Shown here one piece after another: positions 48,283 to 60,500 of a DNA stretch of 64,000 nt. The stretch spans positions 11,985,385 through 12,049,384 of the forward strand of contig CM067084.1 of assembly GCA_034008185.1 (NCBI GenBank). Reading direction: 5' to 3'. Source of the DNA: Gorsachius magnificus (Eukaryota > Chordata > Aves > Pelecaniformes > Ardeidae). The notes under the pieces are model-generated. The model did no database searches and was not told the origin of the DNA. It saw nothing but the letters and a program-made list of their open reading frames with translations. The first letter of the stretch is position 1; each line of letters begins with the position of its first letter. The position numbers and the translations under genes are program-made.

Positions 48283-48318
48283 CCCCGCCCCCCCCCACCC
48301 CCCCCACCCCCCTTCCCC
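48283..48318 (-). repeat. C-rich tract; minus-strand G-quadruplex motif
   Basis: On the plus strand, C-tracts of 4, 9, 8, 6 and 4 are separated by G, A, A and TT. The minus strand therefore carries five G-tracts with loops of one or two bases. Copy number of such tracts is usually unstable. Confidence 0.9.
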
Positions 48319-49344
48319 TCTCTCCCTCCAATTGTGCTTTAAATAATCTGAGCCACTGCTTTATGCAACACCAGTAGCAAGCACCAGGAAGATACTGCAG
48401 TGGTGACCTTGGATTTTCCAGCCCATTACTCCTGACTGGTCTCCACAAGACTGCTACATTGCCACCTGCCACATAACACCTCCTCCAATGTCACCGAGAA
48501 GTCAAACACTGTTTGCGCTTCCCCTGGTCCTACCCCTGTTGTGTCACGGAGCTTTTTCTGTCGATCTGTGAACGTAAAGTGATCTGGGGCTGTCAGCATG
48601 TCAGGGATCCTTCCTCCCTCCTACGCCTGTGTTTATCGCTTATCTGATAGGAGGTGCAGAAGAGGAGAAAGGAAGATGAGTGGAAACATTTCCTGGTTAA
48701 AGGAGTATTTCACATCAACAGATGCTGCGAGCTTTATAAAGAAATCAAAAGCCCAGTAAATATTACATTTTTAAATAATTATTTTGGAAAGAAACCTTGC
48801 AAGGCATAAAGATACATACACAGTCTGAACAATTATGTCCAGAAAAAAGGGTCAAAACAATGTCCTCGCCACTTGTAGCAATTTTTACATGCAAGGCATA
48901 TTTGAGTAATTAGCATAGTTGTTTGCCTTTTTATTTCTACAAAAGCAGCTGACAGACTACCCAGAGACCCTAAAAAAAACTGCCTCGGGGGAAGACAAAA
49001 GCTGTCAACATCAAGCTGCAAAGATATCTTTGAGGAGAAAACCAAATTCCCTGCAAAAGAAGTTGATATGCCCACTGATGAGCTGTTCAAATACAAAACG
49101 CAGACACCTGGAGGGAGCCGGCTGCAAACACATCCGCAGAAGAAACAGAACATTTGGCAAAAAATTTGGCACCAGCAAAAAAAATACAAAAACTGAAAGC
49201 AAGCGTAAGGATGTGATGGAACTAAGAAACACTGGCATGCCACACAGAGAAGAAGAGCTGAAGGGAAAGCAAATATGCCTTGCAAACTAAGTACAAAAAC
49301 ACGTACTGGCTGGCAACACCAGCTAAGCCCTGGCTACTACCGGC

Positions 49345-49361
49345 AAGTAGCGATGCTACTT
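49345..49361. repeat. 7-bp inverted repeat AAGTAGC/GCTACTT
   Basis: AAGTAGC (49345-49351) and GCTACTT (49355-49361) pair exactly around GAT, giving a tight hairpin just downstream of the CA-rich open region at 48.9-49.3 kb. Confidence 0.75.
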
Positions 49362-49788
49362 AATTCAAGTGCTAAGGGAGCATTTTATGTCACGCAGAAA
49401 AATGCGGTAGATGTGTTGATATTACTGTAGTTTATTGAACTAATACAACAGCAACAACAAGAAAGGTTTAATAACCTACCCTGGAGAGTTAGTAGAGAAT
49501 TTTCTGTTTCAAAAGCTTTTTCAATTCCTACAATGAATTTTCCACGAAAACAACATTTCCCATAGGCATTGTTAATTTTTGTCTAAATGCCTCAACTTTC
49601 TATTAGATGGTAGAAAATAAAACAAATCATTTGGACCAATCCAGGTATTTTTATCCTTTTGGTTGAGCTTCTTGTCTGGAGCTGACATTCCGTGAGAGTA
49701 GCATTACTTGAGATATTTCCATACTTCAGCAAAACTTAAAAGTAAAAATATGAACTTTACATGCTCCTAAGGTCATAATTCGAACCTG

Positions 49789-49802
49789 CCACCATCTAGT
49801 GG
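49789..49802 (-). promoter_or_regulatory. CTCF-like binding motif
   Basis: The minus strand reads CCACTAGATGGTGG, which fits the CTCF core CCASYAGRKGGCRS at all but one position (T for C at position 12). CTCF sites mark loop anchors and boundaries. The match is by eye and occupancy is unknown. Confidence 0.4.
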
Positions 49803-50381
49803 CACCTTTAGTAGAGTCCTTGAGTATTGCTGTGAACAATTATTTAGGGAAACTTTATCAACTTATGTACCCTATTTATTCCCATGTCCTAGTGGAGGCA
49901 GATAAATGTTGGCATCCTTTGGAGGAGCACCCCAGAGGAGCCAATCATCTGAGAAAGGAGAAAGTTTCAATTTCTGTTTTGGGAACTTCAGTTTTCTGTA
50001 CAGTCACATGGTCCATCGAAAAATGAGGAATCAGCAGAGTCCACAAGTATAAACTTCTATTTGAATGTATATATCTGGCACGTAGTTCAAAAGTAAAAAT
50101 ACCTGCCCCCTACTTCTACAAACATCAAGGACGTCACGGAAAAAAAACCACAACACACATAAGCAATTAATGAAAGCAACAAGATGTAAAAATACTTAAT
50201 CTATGTAATTTGATCCCTTTTAGCTGTTTTATAAAGTAATTCAGGCAGAGCTAAGATAATAATTCCACTACAGACAATAAGGCAGTCATAAAACAGGGCA
50301 GGTAAAGCTTTGACAATAATGAAATGATCTAAGTAAAGCCTATTATCTTCATTAATTTTCACTCACTTTCCACCACAGTGG

Positions 50382-50407
50382 GAAGATATTAATTTGCTAA
50401 TATCTTC
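50382..50407. repeat. Perfect 10-bp inverted repeat, 6-nt loop
   Basis: GAAGATATTA (50382-50391) and TAATATCTTC (50398-50407) are exact reverse complements around ATTTGC; one more G-T pair extends the stem outward. It can form a compact hairpin. Confidence 0.9.
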
Positions 50408-51681
50408 TATTCAAAAAGAAATGCATCCCTTGAGCAAATAAGCTAAATTATTAATTTCTTTGTATCAGGATTTATAACATAATTATGAATTAGATGTGTG
50501 CATAAAGTTTCTGGTTGCAGTCTTTAGATGCAAAATGTGACTGATTGCTGTTTAAGAGTATCCCTGTCTGTTACTGTAGAAACTCTAAAGTCTGCTAAAC
50601 ACCTTGAAAAAGCCAGATATTTTTATAAAATGCATCAGTAAAAAAGTTTGACCCATTTTACTAAACCTGTCCATAATTTTTTAGATATCCTGAAGACTTT
50701 TTTTGCAGTAAAGTGTGATGTACAGGTAGAATTTTCACTATCAGTTTATCCTGTTAAATGAACTGAATGGATCTGCAAACCTAAGAACTAACAAAAACGA
50801 CTCGTGGTTTTGCTAGGAAGTTTTGCTAAACAGTTGTGACTGGGGCTCAAACCTCAGTTTCTCAAATGAAATAATCAGTTGCCATATTCCTTCTGTGGAA
50901 GCTCTAAGACACTCTTCTGAGAATACATGATGAACTTTACTTCAGGTTTCAAAACCAGTTTACAAATAAATGGGAAACATGAGGAATTAATAGGCACAAA
51001 TCAAAGTTCTAAACCCATGTCCTTTCATACACAGAGTAGACTAAAAGGGTTGCAAACCTGGGATTTTATTGTTCACATAGGAAAATAATTGCCTTCTCTA
51101 AGATTTCTTGGGCCTGGTAAACTTCTTGTTACGTTTATGCCTGAGAAAATCAACAGCTTCCCAGATACATGCAGCACTACAGACAAGCACATGGTTTTTT
51201 CACATGCTTTGAAGTCAGTTATTTTAAAGGTAAAAACTGAAAAGATGCAATGATCTTTAAAAAAGGTTCTTGGGTTTTCATAAAGATCTTTAGAACACCA
51301 ATTTCTTTCATTCTTGTTTCATCATTATCCACAACTCTCTCATTCATTATCCTTTTAGTGACTTTCGAATTAAAGCGTGTACCCATTCATGTGAAGGATT
51401 TAAAAGAAATAAACAGAAAGATTTTACTCAGGAGACCTCTCAGCAGATTAAAGTTTCCTTATAAATTGTAAAACTTCTAATATTACTATAAAAGCTACTA
51501 AAACCCCTGCCAGTTACGAGACCTACTTTAGAATAGCATAAACCCCTTACTATTTATATGAATACGAGAGAAGAAACACCAAAAAGGCCCACTAAGAACT
51601 CACCCTTCTTTCCATAACTTCTTAAGTAACATGCATAATGTACTCCTCAGAGGCCTCCATTGAAGAATTTGTCCAGCACCA

Positions 51682-52856
51682 GAATCATAGAATCACCTCG
51701 GTTGGAAAAGACCTTTAAGATCATCGAGTCCAACCGTTAACCTAGCACTGCCATCCCACCACTAAACCATGTCCCTAAGCACCTCTTCTATCCGTCTTTT
51801 AAATACCTCCAGGGATGAGGACTCCACCACCTCCCTGGGCAGCCCATTCCAGAGCCTGACAACCCTCTCAGTGAAGTAATTTTTCCTAATGTCTAGCCTA
51901 AACCTGCCCTGGCGCAGCTTCAAGCCATTCCCCCTCGTCCTATCGTCCGTTACCAGGGAGAAGAGGCCGACCCCCACCTCACTACAGCCTCCTTTCAGGT
52001 AGTTGTAGAGGGCGATCAGGTCTCCCCTCAGCCTCCTCTTCTCCAGACTAAACAACCCCAGTTCCCTCAGCCGCTCCTCGTATGACTTGTGTTCCAGACC
52101 CCTCACCAGCTTGGTTGCTCTCCTCTGGACATGTTCCAGCAAGGCAACATCTCTCTTGTAGTGAGGGGCCCAAAACTGAACACAGTATTCGAGGTGCGGC
52201 CTCACCAGCACCGAGTACAGGGGCACGATCACTTCCCTACTCCTGCTGGCCACGCTATTCCTGATACAGGCCAGGATGCCATTGGCCTTCTTGGCCACCT
52301 GGGCACACTGCTGGCTCATATTCAGGCGGCTGTCAATCAGTACCCCCAGGTCTTTTTCCACCAGGCAGCTTTCCAGCCACTCTTCCCCAAGCCTGTAGCG
52401 CTGCATGGGGTTGTTGTGACCCAAGTGTAGGACCCGGCACTTGGCCTTGTTGAACCTCATACAATTGGCCTCGGCCCATCGATCCAGCCTGTCCAGGTCC
52501 CTCTGCAGAGCCCTCCTCCCCTCCAGCAGATCAACACTACCACCCAGTTTGGTGTCATCTGCAAATTTACTGAGGGCACACTCAATCCCCTCATCCAGGT
52601 CATTGATAAAGATATTAAACAAGACCGGCCCTAGAACTGAGCCCTGGGGGACACCGCTTGTGACCGGCCGCCAACTGGATTTAGCTCCATTCACCACGAC
52701 TCTCTGGGCTCGGCCACCCAGCCAGTTTTTAACCCAGCGAAGAGTACATCCATCTAGGCCATGAACTGCCAACTTCTCCAGGAGAATGTTATGGGAGACT
52801 GTGTCGAAGGCTTTGCTGAAGTCCAGGTAGACAACATCCACAGAAGTGGGCACCAA
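51682..52856 (-). mobile_element. CR1 LINE retrotransposon, 5'-truncated, 3' end intact
   Basis: CR1 is the main non-LTR retrotransposon of birds and reptiles; it copies itself through an RNA intermediate using the reverse transcriptase encoded in ORF2. The copy lies on the minus strand. Its 3' end at 51682 shows the CR1 tail in reverse complement (AGAATCATAGAATCA), next to GGTTGGAAAAGACC and a short 3' UTR after the ORF2 stop. The copy breaks off near 52850 just upstream of RT motif A, so the endonuclease domain and the first part of the RT are missing; such 5' truncation is the normal outcome of CR1 insertion. The six bases GCACCA occur at both edges (51676-51681 and 52850-52855); this could be a short target duplication but is short enough to be chance. 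The open ORF suggests a fairly recent insertion. Confidence 0.96.
51762..52856 (-). CDS. CR1 ORF2 reverse transcriptase, C-terminal part (5'-truncated, open frame)
   Basis: This 364-codon frame encodes the catalytic palm, thumb and C-terminal region of a CR1 reverse transcriptase. Visible motifs are RT motif A (YLDFSKAFD, residues 10-18, catalytic Asp 12), motif B ([11 protein letters not shown], about residues 67-77) and the catalytic FADD box (residues 98-101), followed by conserved LINE C-terminal sequence ending RDMV before a TAG stop. No internal stop or frameshift is present, so both catalytic acidic sites are preserved. The frame begins at a TTG codon in the truncated sequence and has no genuine start of its own: the endonuclease and N-terminal RT are absent. 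It cannot support autonomous retrotransposition and is best treated as a recent LINE remnant, not a host gene. The frame stays open upstream of 52856 for a few codons of flanking DNA. Confidence 0.95.
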   Translation of the reverse strand: MVPTSVDVVYLDFSKAFDTVSHNILLEKLAVHGLDGCTLRWVKNWLGGRAQRVVVNGAKSSWRPVTSGVPQGSVLGPVLFNIFINDLDEGIECALSKFADDTKLGGSVDLLEGRRALQRDLDRLDRWAEANCMRFNKAKCRVLHLGHNNPMQRYRLGEEWLESCLVEKDLGVLIDSRLNMSQQCAQVAKKANGILACIRNSVASRSREVIVPLYSVLVRPHLEYCVQFWAPHYKRDVALLEHVQRRATKLVRGLEHKSYEERLRELGLFSLEKRRLRGDLIALYNYLKGGCSEVGVGLFSLVTDDRTRGNGLKLRQGRFRLDIRKNYFTERVVRLWNGLPREVVESSSLEVFKRRIEEVLRDMV

Positions 52857-53493
52857 AAGCAGTATATCAAGGCATCAACAGTAATCAATGCTGATACATT
52901 TCAAGTATTTTTAATATCTGCAAACCAACGATACGATCACAGTCAGAAATTCAAATGATTTAAACTAAAATGCCTGTGTTAACAAGAAATGTGTGGCTAT
53001 AAGAAGGTGAAGTCTCTCACAAGATCTGTCTGCATCAGATGATTAAAAAAAGTTTATCAAACTCTATATTTGATATACTAAAAAAAAGATCACCAGAGAG
53101 TTTTCCTAGATGTAAAATTTTATTTCTATTGCAGATTCCACTAAAACTTGAGAGGCTAGAATCAAGATAAATTTCAACTTCAATAACTATAAAAAGACTT
53201 AAATCTGTCACTTTGAAGCCATACAAAATAACTAAAAGAATCACAGGAGACATGAGAATTATGACTTCGAGGCAAAGCGCACATTCAATGGACCCCAACT
53301 GACTAAGTAGATTCAACTGAACAACAATATAAATCTAAACCAGAAAATTATACATGTCCCAACACATTTTAAATTCATAGTAACAATGTTTTTGTTGTTG
53401 CTTAATTCCAAAATATCTGAATTTTGACATCTTGAAAAACAAAAATAGAAAATTGAAAGGATATTTTGCATTTGTCTCTAATGTACTGAAACT

Positions 53494-53511
53494 TCTAATA
53501 CCAATATTAGA
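53494..53511. repeat. 7-bp inverted repeat TCTAATA/TATTAGA
   Basis: The arms (53494-53500 and 53505-53511) are exact reverse complements around CCAA. They are AT-rich, so chance occurrence is likely. Confidence 0.6.
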
Positions 53512-54389
53512 GATCAATAGTTAATTTTGTCTAGAATCTTATTTGGCAAGATTAGCAGGGAGGAAGACAACAGGTAATGGAAACAACTACCATGACGTAT
53601 CAGATTTTGATTTAAATTGCCCTCTAAGTTACATACATTGCAGTTCAAAACCATACATACCAGGGATTATATTCTTCAACAGCAAAAGCACATGAGAATG
53701 ATGACCTTGTTATTTGCATTGAGGGAAACAAAGCATAGCAAATGCTCCAAAGATATTCTTGATGCCATGGCAATTGAATGAATCAAGTCCTTACTAGAAC
53801 TTCCAGAGCCATAAATTTTGCATGGCTACAAACCCCAGACAAATAAATCTGGTTTCTCTCGTAGGTTTTGCTACTTTGAAAGTGTAAGGGCTTGCCTCTC
53901 GTGTAGAGAGCTTTAGACACAGTGACTTAAAGAGCAGACTAAGGAAGTGGAATAAAAAGTTACCACTTTTGAAAATCTAGTAACATGTCCTTGTGTACAA
54001 TCAGGAGTTGCAGTTTGTTTGTCCCAAAGGCTGGTATTTCCCCCAAAAGGTGAGACATAAGGCAATGTAGGAGACAACTATGGGCTCAGACCATAGCTTA
54101 GAAGAGAAAATAAGCTTAGTAATGAAGACTTGCTTGAGAACAAACTATCTACAGTTAATTGATTTCTTGAAGCAATTCTCTATTTTGTCCCAAGTATAAT
54201 GGGCTGAAGGTTTTTACTACTCCTAGCTGGTCTCCAGAATGAGAACTCTTCAAATGATGATTATTTAATACAAAGTTAACAAACAAACAAAAAACACTAG
54301 AAGAGTGCAGTTAGCAAACAAACCAACCGTCATCTAAAAAGACTATTTTTAAAGAATAGTAGATGAAGTAGATGACACATGCTGCCCAA

Positions 54390-54452
54390 ATAACCCCCTA
54401 AAACCCAACCAAACATACACATCCCCCAAGCCCCCCAAACCAAACAAATAAA
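54390..54452 (+). repeat. G-poor C/A-rich simple sequence
   Basis: AACCCCCTAAAACCCAACCA, then CATCCCCCAAGCCCCCCAAA and CCAAACAAATAAA: about 60 bases of almost only C and A. Confidence 0.8.
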
Positions 54453-57400
54453 GCTCACGTAGAAGGCTGATGCATAGTCCTGGGGACACCAGGAGTCATT
54501 TTGTCCCTGAGATTCCAGCAGATTTTTCATTAGACCTTCCAAATATTTACTCAGCAGAAGCCCTTATACTACCTCATGTCTTTCTGGCGTACATAAAACA
54601 GGACATAATGCTGACAGACTCCTGCTTATTCATTTATTTTCTGTACTGGTTACCATTAAAGCATGGCCAGCTAGCTCTATGCACCTTCCGAATACACAAT
54701 GCTAAAGAATATAATAATTCCTGAATTCTGTAGAGCACGTACAAGTTACTTAACACTAGTGCATGCTAATACAATTTCCATGGAGCTATTAACTTGATGT
54801 TACGAGGATCTGCGCTTCAATTCATTGCGTAAGAGCTGTTTGGAAACAGTTGCAGCAGTAGGTGCAACTGAACAGACGAGAACTCAGGCACTGAATGAGG
54901 CAGACCTTTAATAAATTACCCAGTAAAGCTTACAGAGAAAGACACTGAAATATTTTAACCTCATGTATTTAAATTTTATTTTAAAGTGAATAATGCCAAA
55001 AATACAAGGAGAGGTTTTTACATGGTATGAACTAATGAAGCTCCTTAAAGTCAAGGACTATAAGAGCTAGGGTTAAAAAAACCCAACCCACCTAACAAAA
55101 ACCTCACCAGAATGTACGAGGAACATCACATCCATTTAGAATAAAGGTGGCAAAAACTAAAGGAGAAGAAACACAGAAGATAATTCAGACAACTCTGGCT
55201 GTACAACAACTACATGATCATACATGACCCAAACAGCCAGAAAGGGAATTTGGGTCTATGGGGTGCAATTCCGTTCCCAGTTACTGAGATGCAACTCCCC
55301 TTTAAGTCACTGGAAGTAAAGTCTGAGAGACAGAGGGCAACCTAACTCCTTAGTTACGTTACAGACTACTCCCATCATGGATCTTTAAGAAATGCAGAGT
55401 CAGGGAAACTGTTGGTGAGGATGAGTCTCAGAGTGCAAGTTGGCAGCTGAAGTTTTCCAAAATTGCCACAAAATACACATTTAAAAGTCCCTGAAAGCTT
55501 CTTCACCAGCTGAAAGGATGAATGGGAAATTACATGGTGGAAGCTGCCATTGCAGAATTGCAATAAACATGAATGATAGCACATATGTAATATCATGGTA
55601 TAATACACATAAAGCTCCTTTTAAAAAGTGTGAGGAAAGAAAATGAAAGAATTCACCATCGGGAACAAATACAGAAGTTCTTTTATCAAAACTTCAATGG
55701 AAGTCAAGTCATGAATTTCAAAAGGGAATTTTGCTTGGCTAAGGAGAATTTAAATAAGAACCGAATAGTGGGTCAACACCTTCACTTTTTATTAAGTACT
55801 TCACTGCCAAAAAAAAAAATAAAATCATTCCCTCCTTTGTTTGCACATTCTGCATTCTGAACTGAATGAAAACCTGCCTGAAAATTATAAATTATATTAA
55901 TGCAAAACAGCAGCATTAAGAGATTATGTTAGCCTTAAATTATCATAGTGGACAAACTAGCTGAGCTGGCTTGCTTTCTGTACTGGAGTTCCCAGGGGGA
56001 AAATGCTGCTTGTTACAGCTAAAATCTCTTAATGTTTCCCTGAATGAGAAGATGTAGAGAGTGTTTTTAAAGCATTAACAATGTTCTTATTATCCCAATA
56101 TAATGTTTATACAGGATAATGACTGTTACCATACGATAACATAATACACATACTAATACGAATGTATTATCTGCTGCTAAGAATAAAGAATCTTCCTGAT
56201 GCTACATTTCAAGCACAAGGATACTACCCAAAGACCATTTATTCTCAGGTGGGCTTACGAACTGTTCAAACTCTGCTGTTTACTTGACATTTTTGGATAC
56301 CTGGAAAGTGAAATATTGGAAGGGAATATTTACTACGTGGGGTTCAAGAACTCAGCAGTGCTGTTGGCTTTGGCATGTACTGTGCCTGGTTGCAAGAGCG
56401 GCAGAACCGCTGGTGCGGAACAGCAGCTTCGGAAGCTAGCGAGAATGCCTCCCCTTGCCCCAGCTTCCAAAACCTGGGATTTGCCTTTTTAAGGACTGTC
56501 TAGATCTGCACTGATTCAGTGAATATATTTTAAAAATAAATATTGTGTTCGGTTTCCTGGATGCCCATCAGTAAGACATCCCTAGCACCCTGTGGCAGGA
56601 AAGATTAAAAAATATAAAAATATAAAGTAACTAAAATGGAACTAGAACAGAATGTGGGTGTTTAATATAACAAGTACGCTTTGACAGGAATGTAAGCAGT
56701 TTGCAGAAAGTATTTAGCTTGATGGGCAGAAATCTCTTAGAAGCAAATTAGCAATGCAGACTATTTAAAGGAAAATTAGAAATACAATTTAAGCATATTG
56801 GATGCCCATTAAGGACTGAATTATTTAAAACCCATCATACAGTATGATCCAGCAGTCCTCAAACCTACTAATTTTACTTGGATCATTTATTTCCATCACT
56901 ATTTAATCAAAGTAGTAGTTAAAGAGCAGGTTTGATGTGTCTGTATAAATCATATTATGAATTAATGGCCAAACAACAATAGTGTGTGTTGGCCTGTAAG
57001 AAGTGAAGCTTATGTGTCTTCTGGTGTTTGACTTACAGAATGTCTGCATTGGCCTGAGAACTTTCTGCCTTGATATCTTGGCAGCCTCTTTTCTTTTTTA
57101 TTATGCGTCAAACTACGTTAATTATAACTGAGGGCACTACATGGGGTTACCAGCAGGACTCTAGAATCCATTTCTTTTTTTTCCTGAACAAGGTGTCTTT
57201 TTCTTTCTTCCTCACTGTTAGAGAGTAATAACCCAAAAAGATTGCTAACCTACTCTTACAGGGCATCCATTTTACTGTCTCAACAAGTTCTATATCATAT
57301 ATTCTCATTTTTCTGGGTAGGAAAAACATCTACTTAAGAGACATGAAAACTTGACTGGCTATCAGAATATTCAAGCACTTCCTTTTATTTTCTTTAATAA

Positions 57401-57515
57401 AAAAAAAGTGATTTTTTTTTTTTAACTATTGTTGTGAAGAATTACTAGTCCTAGTACCATTACCTAATTTCAGGGTGGTGAGGCTTTTTTGTTTATTAAG
57501 TTGTAGAGCATTTCT

Positions 57516-57552
57516 AAAAAAAACCCCAAACACCCAAACCCCAACCTACTCC
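57516..57552 (+). repeat. A-run followed by CCCAAA-like units
   Basis: AAAAAAAACCCCAAACACCC followed by AAACCCCAACC. Same class as 4797, 25892, 55074 and 63313. Confidence 0.85.
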
Positions 57553-60500
57553 ATACACTACAATTCAGAAAACTTCAAATGAGTAAGAATACACAGAAAG
57601 ATCAAATCTGAATTTATAAAAAGATGTCTATTTCATCTACTAGTTTTTCTGATAGATTCAGAAAAAGTCACGGATTCTGAGAGATTTCTACAGGTTGTTC
57701 TTCACAGTACTTACTGCAACATCAAACCAATTCACGCGGAAGGACATGGGAAGAAAGGAGGAAGAGGAGAGAAGCTACTAAAATCATAATCTTTGTTTAC
57801 TGAGCTTCTGGTAAAAGATGATAAAATAGTAACCTCAAAATACAGATGGAAGACATCTCCAGGGAAGGACCTAGGTTAAGTAAGGACTGAAACATTTGCA
57901 GGAATAGCCATCAGGTGATTTGTCTCATATCCACAGAACCAGTAAACCTGAAGCAGTCTCTCATTAGCTGTCCCATCAGATTACTGTTGATGAATATCAG
58001 AACTGAAATGTGTTGACTAAGAAACATGTTATTTTCCTGCTTCACTGGTCTTAAATGTTTGGACTGCCAGATTAAAATAATTTGTGATATTGTATTTAAT
58101 AATCCAGATTGATAACTGTGGTTTACCTGCTGTTCCAGATAAGAAATGCTTTATGACAGAACAAAACATACTGGAAATAATATAACCACTTTTTCTTCTT
58201 CAAACAGTTGTAAAATAACAATTACTTACCTTTTTTAAATACTATTGCCTACATGCTAATTTTAATTTATCCAAAGTCAAGTAAATCAGGCAACATATGC
58301 ACCCCCGACCTTTCATGTCATGCACTCAGCTATAAACATATCTTACATTTCTTATGTTTAATTAGCAAACCAGGAACATGTATTTCATACAAACTGTATT
58401 ACGTTTCAAGTCTTTATACTTTTCTCTTTTTCAACAAGTCATCTGAAATATTTTCTTTAAATAAACCATTTCATATTGAATTCTATTTCCTTTTTCCACA
58501 GAGTTTCCGCAAACAACCACCCTGCAAGGAAAACCCAAAACTTATGCAGAGGGATCATTCCCTTCTTGCCTAACACTTCTGTCTTTTTGCGTCAGGTGAA
58601 AAATCAGTGCAAGAAAGTGGTGTTTAATTATACCAGAGAGAGAGAAAAAAGGCAATACAAGTCAACAAGTTTTCTGAAGAAACAATTATTTTGGATTCCT
58701 GTAGTAGGAATGGGCAGGGATTAAGCTACAAGGGTGAAACTATGGAGCAGTGTCTGATAAAAGGAGGAATCTGTGGTGTTCAATCTTGCAGTTACCTAAA
58801 GACTTTTCTACCTGATGTATTAAAGTTTCTCACACAAAAATATTTTTCATGCACAATGGGCATCTGAAATAATTGTAACAGAATTCTAGTACTATATTAA
58901 TTATTCTCTACCCTGTAATAATAAAAAATGAAGATATCAGAATAAAATATGCCATTTTACAAATGCTTTAAAGAGACAGTAACACTATTTCAACTGATGC
59001 ACCAAGGATATGCAAATGAGCATCCACATACCATTCGTAATTCCTATGGTTCCCAAGCTGCCAAACACAAAGGCTGCTACAGTACTTCAACTCAGCAGAC
59101 TACTCTATAAAAACACATCTGTTCTCAGCACATTAATGAAAAGGCCTTTCCATAATATACATTAGCATGTTAATACGCTCATTTTTGTTTTTAACTTTTG
59201 TCAGTTCAACCCATTTTTTGACAAAGAAAACTGTAGGAAAGAAAGGAAGAAAAAAAAAAAAAAACAACTTGTGATGTGGGACAAGAGAAATCCACAACAT
59301 TGACAAATCTTCAGCATTTCCTGGTTTCTTGTGTCTGGGTGCATTTAGCAATTTAATGTAATCTAATGAAGCCAGGCTTTTTAGTTCTACTTGTGAAGAC
59401 AACTGTCAGAGTACAAACTGAATTAATTATCCTGGTGAATCTATAAATCATACTAGCGTGTCCAGTTATTTTAACAGGTTTGTAAGTTCTTTTAACCATT
59501 TCTATACCTACTCGGCTCCGACTGCTCTGATTTTGTAAGTTAAAGGTAACCTTATGCTTACCCATATGAAGGTGAATTTTCTAGAGCTGTATCGCTGCTG
59601 ACCACACAGACTGTGGCACCAGGATAACTTGGGTTAGTTTTACCTGTGACCTGAGCAGACAAGGAAAGAATAAACATTTAAAAAAACGATGGTCAACTTG
59701 ACAAACATATGCCTGCTGTCTTTTTTGTGAATTTGCTATGAAGAAAATGAGAGGTAATTACTAACTTTCTTTGAAAATGTATGTAGACCAAGTTACCAGT
59801 CACTGAGTAAGTAAAGGAAAGACAAGATGTTTGCATTGAGCAGGCAGACACTGCCTCAGCACCCCAAATTTTTAAGTCCATTTTAGGTAACAGCTCCACA
59901 TCCAATGTAATGCCTAATATAGATGCAGAATTCCAGTAAACACCCTGCAGCGCGCTCTTAATCCTTTATCTTGCCATAAAATAGAAACTAGACAGACCTA
60001 GATTAATCTAATAGGGTGCCCTTAACTTCAGCAGATTCCAAACGTGTGAAGGAATGCTTTGCAAATTCAAAGACTTATTACAAAATACGCTGCCACAAGC
60101 CCTTGTAAAAACTCAAAAATCAGAAGCTGCTCACTGCATTTTTATCACACAAAATCTTTAAAGAGCCTCAATAACATGTTGCAAGATCAACAATTCAAAC
60201 TACATAAAAATAATGAGAAATTTCTAAAAGTCTCACTAAGAACCTCTCTTAGAGGGTAACTCCAAAGTGGGATTAAAGAATAATTCTTATTTTCAAAATA
60301 AGATTTTTTTTTAAAAATAGGCTATTGCAAATAATCAAAATCAAGTATCAATCCAATAGTCAGCACAACCGAAGGAATTATCATCCAAACTATCCCCTTC
60401 ATATACCAAATGCTAATTTGCCTGGGTTTTCCAATGTCACTTCTAACTTGTACGGGACTACGCATCTGAGTGCTTCCATTCTCAATTTTTGCATAAGTTA

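Larger units (their letters stand above)
47991..51681. other. Unannotated DNA with an unusual stop-poor stretch at 48.83-49.29 kb
   Basis: The plus strand is open at 48919-49290 (123 codons, Lys-rich, no known domain) and the minus strand at 48833-49285 (150 codons, Cys/Phe-rich). Both are probably a by-product of A/C-rich composition. The remainder is ordinary AT-rich sequence. Confidence 0.5.

Noticed and set aside
50844..50885. Possible MIR core (CTCAAACCTCAGTTTCTCAA)
   Set aside because: Only about 20 bases resemble the MIR core, and the expected upstream and downstream blocks are missing.
54390..54452. Interstitial telomere-like sequence (CCCTAA words)
   Set aside because: Only one CCCTAA-like word occurs; the rest is irregular C/A sequence without a six-base period.
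56199..56492. 97-codon plus frame ending in a small CpG-containing patch
   Set aside because: I considered a gene fragment, but there is no recognisable domain and only about five CpG, too few for an island.
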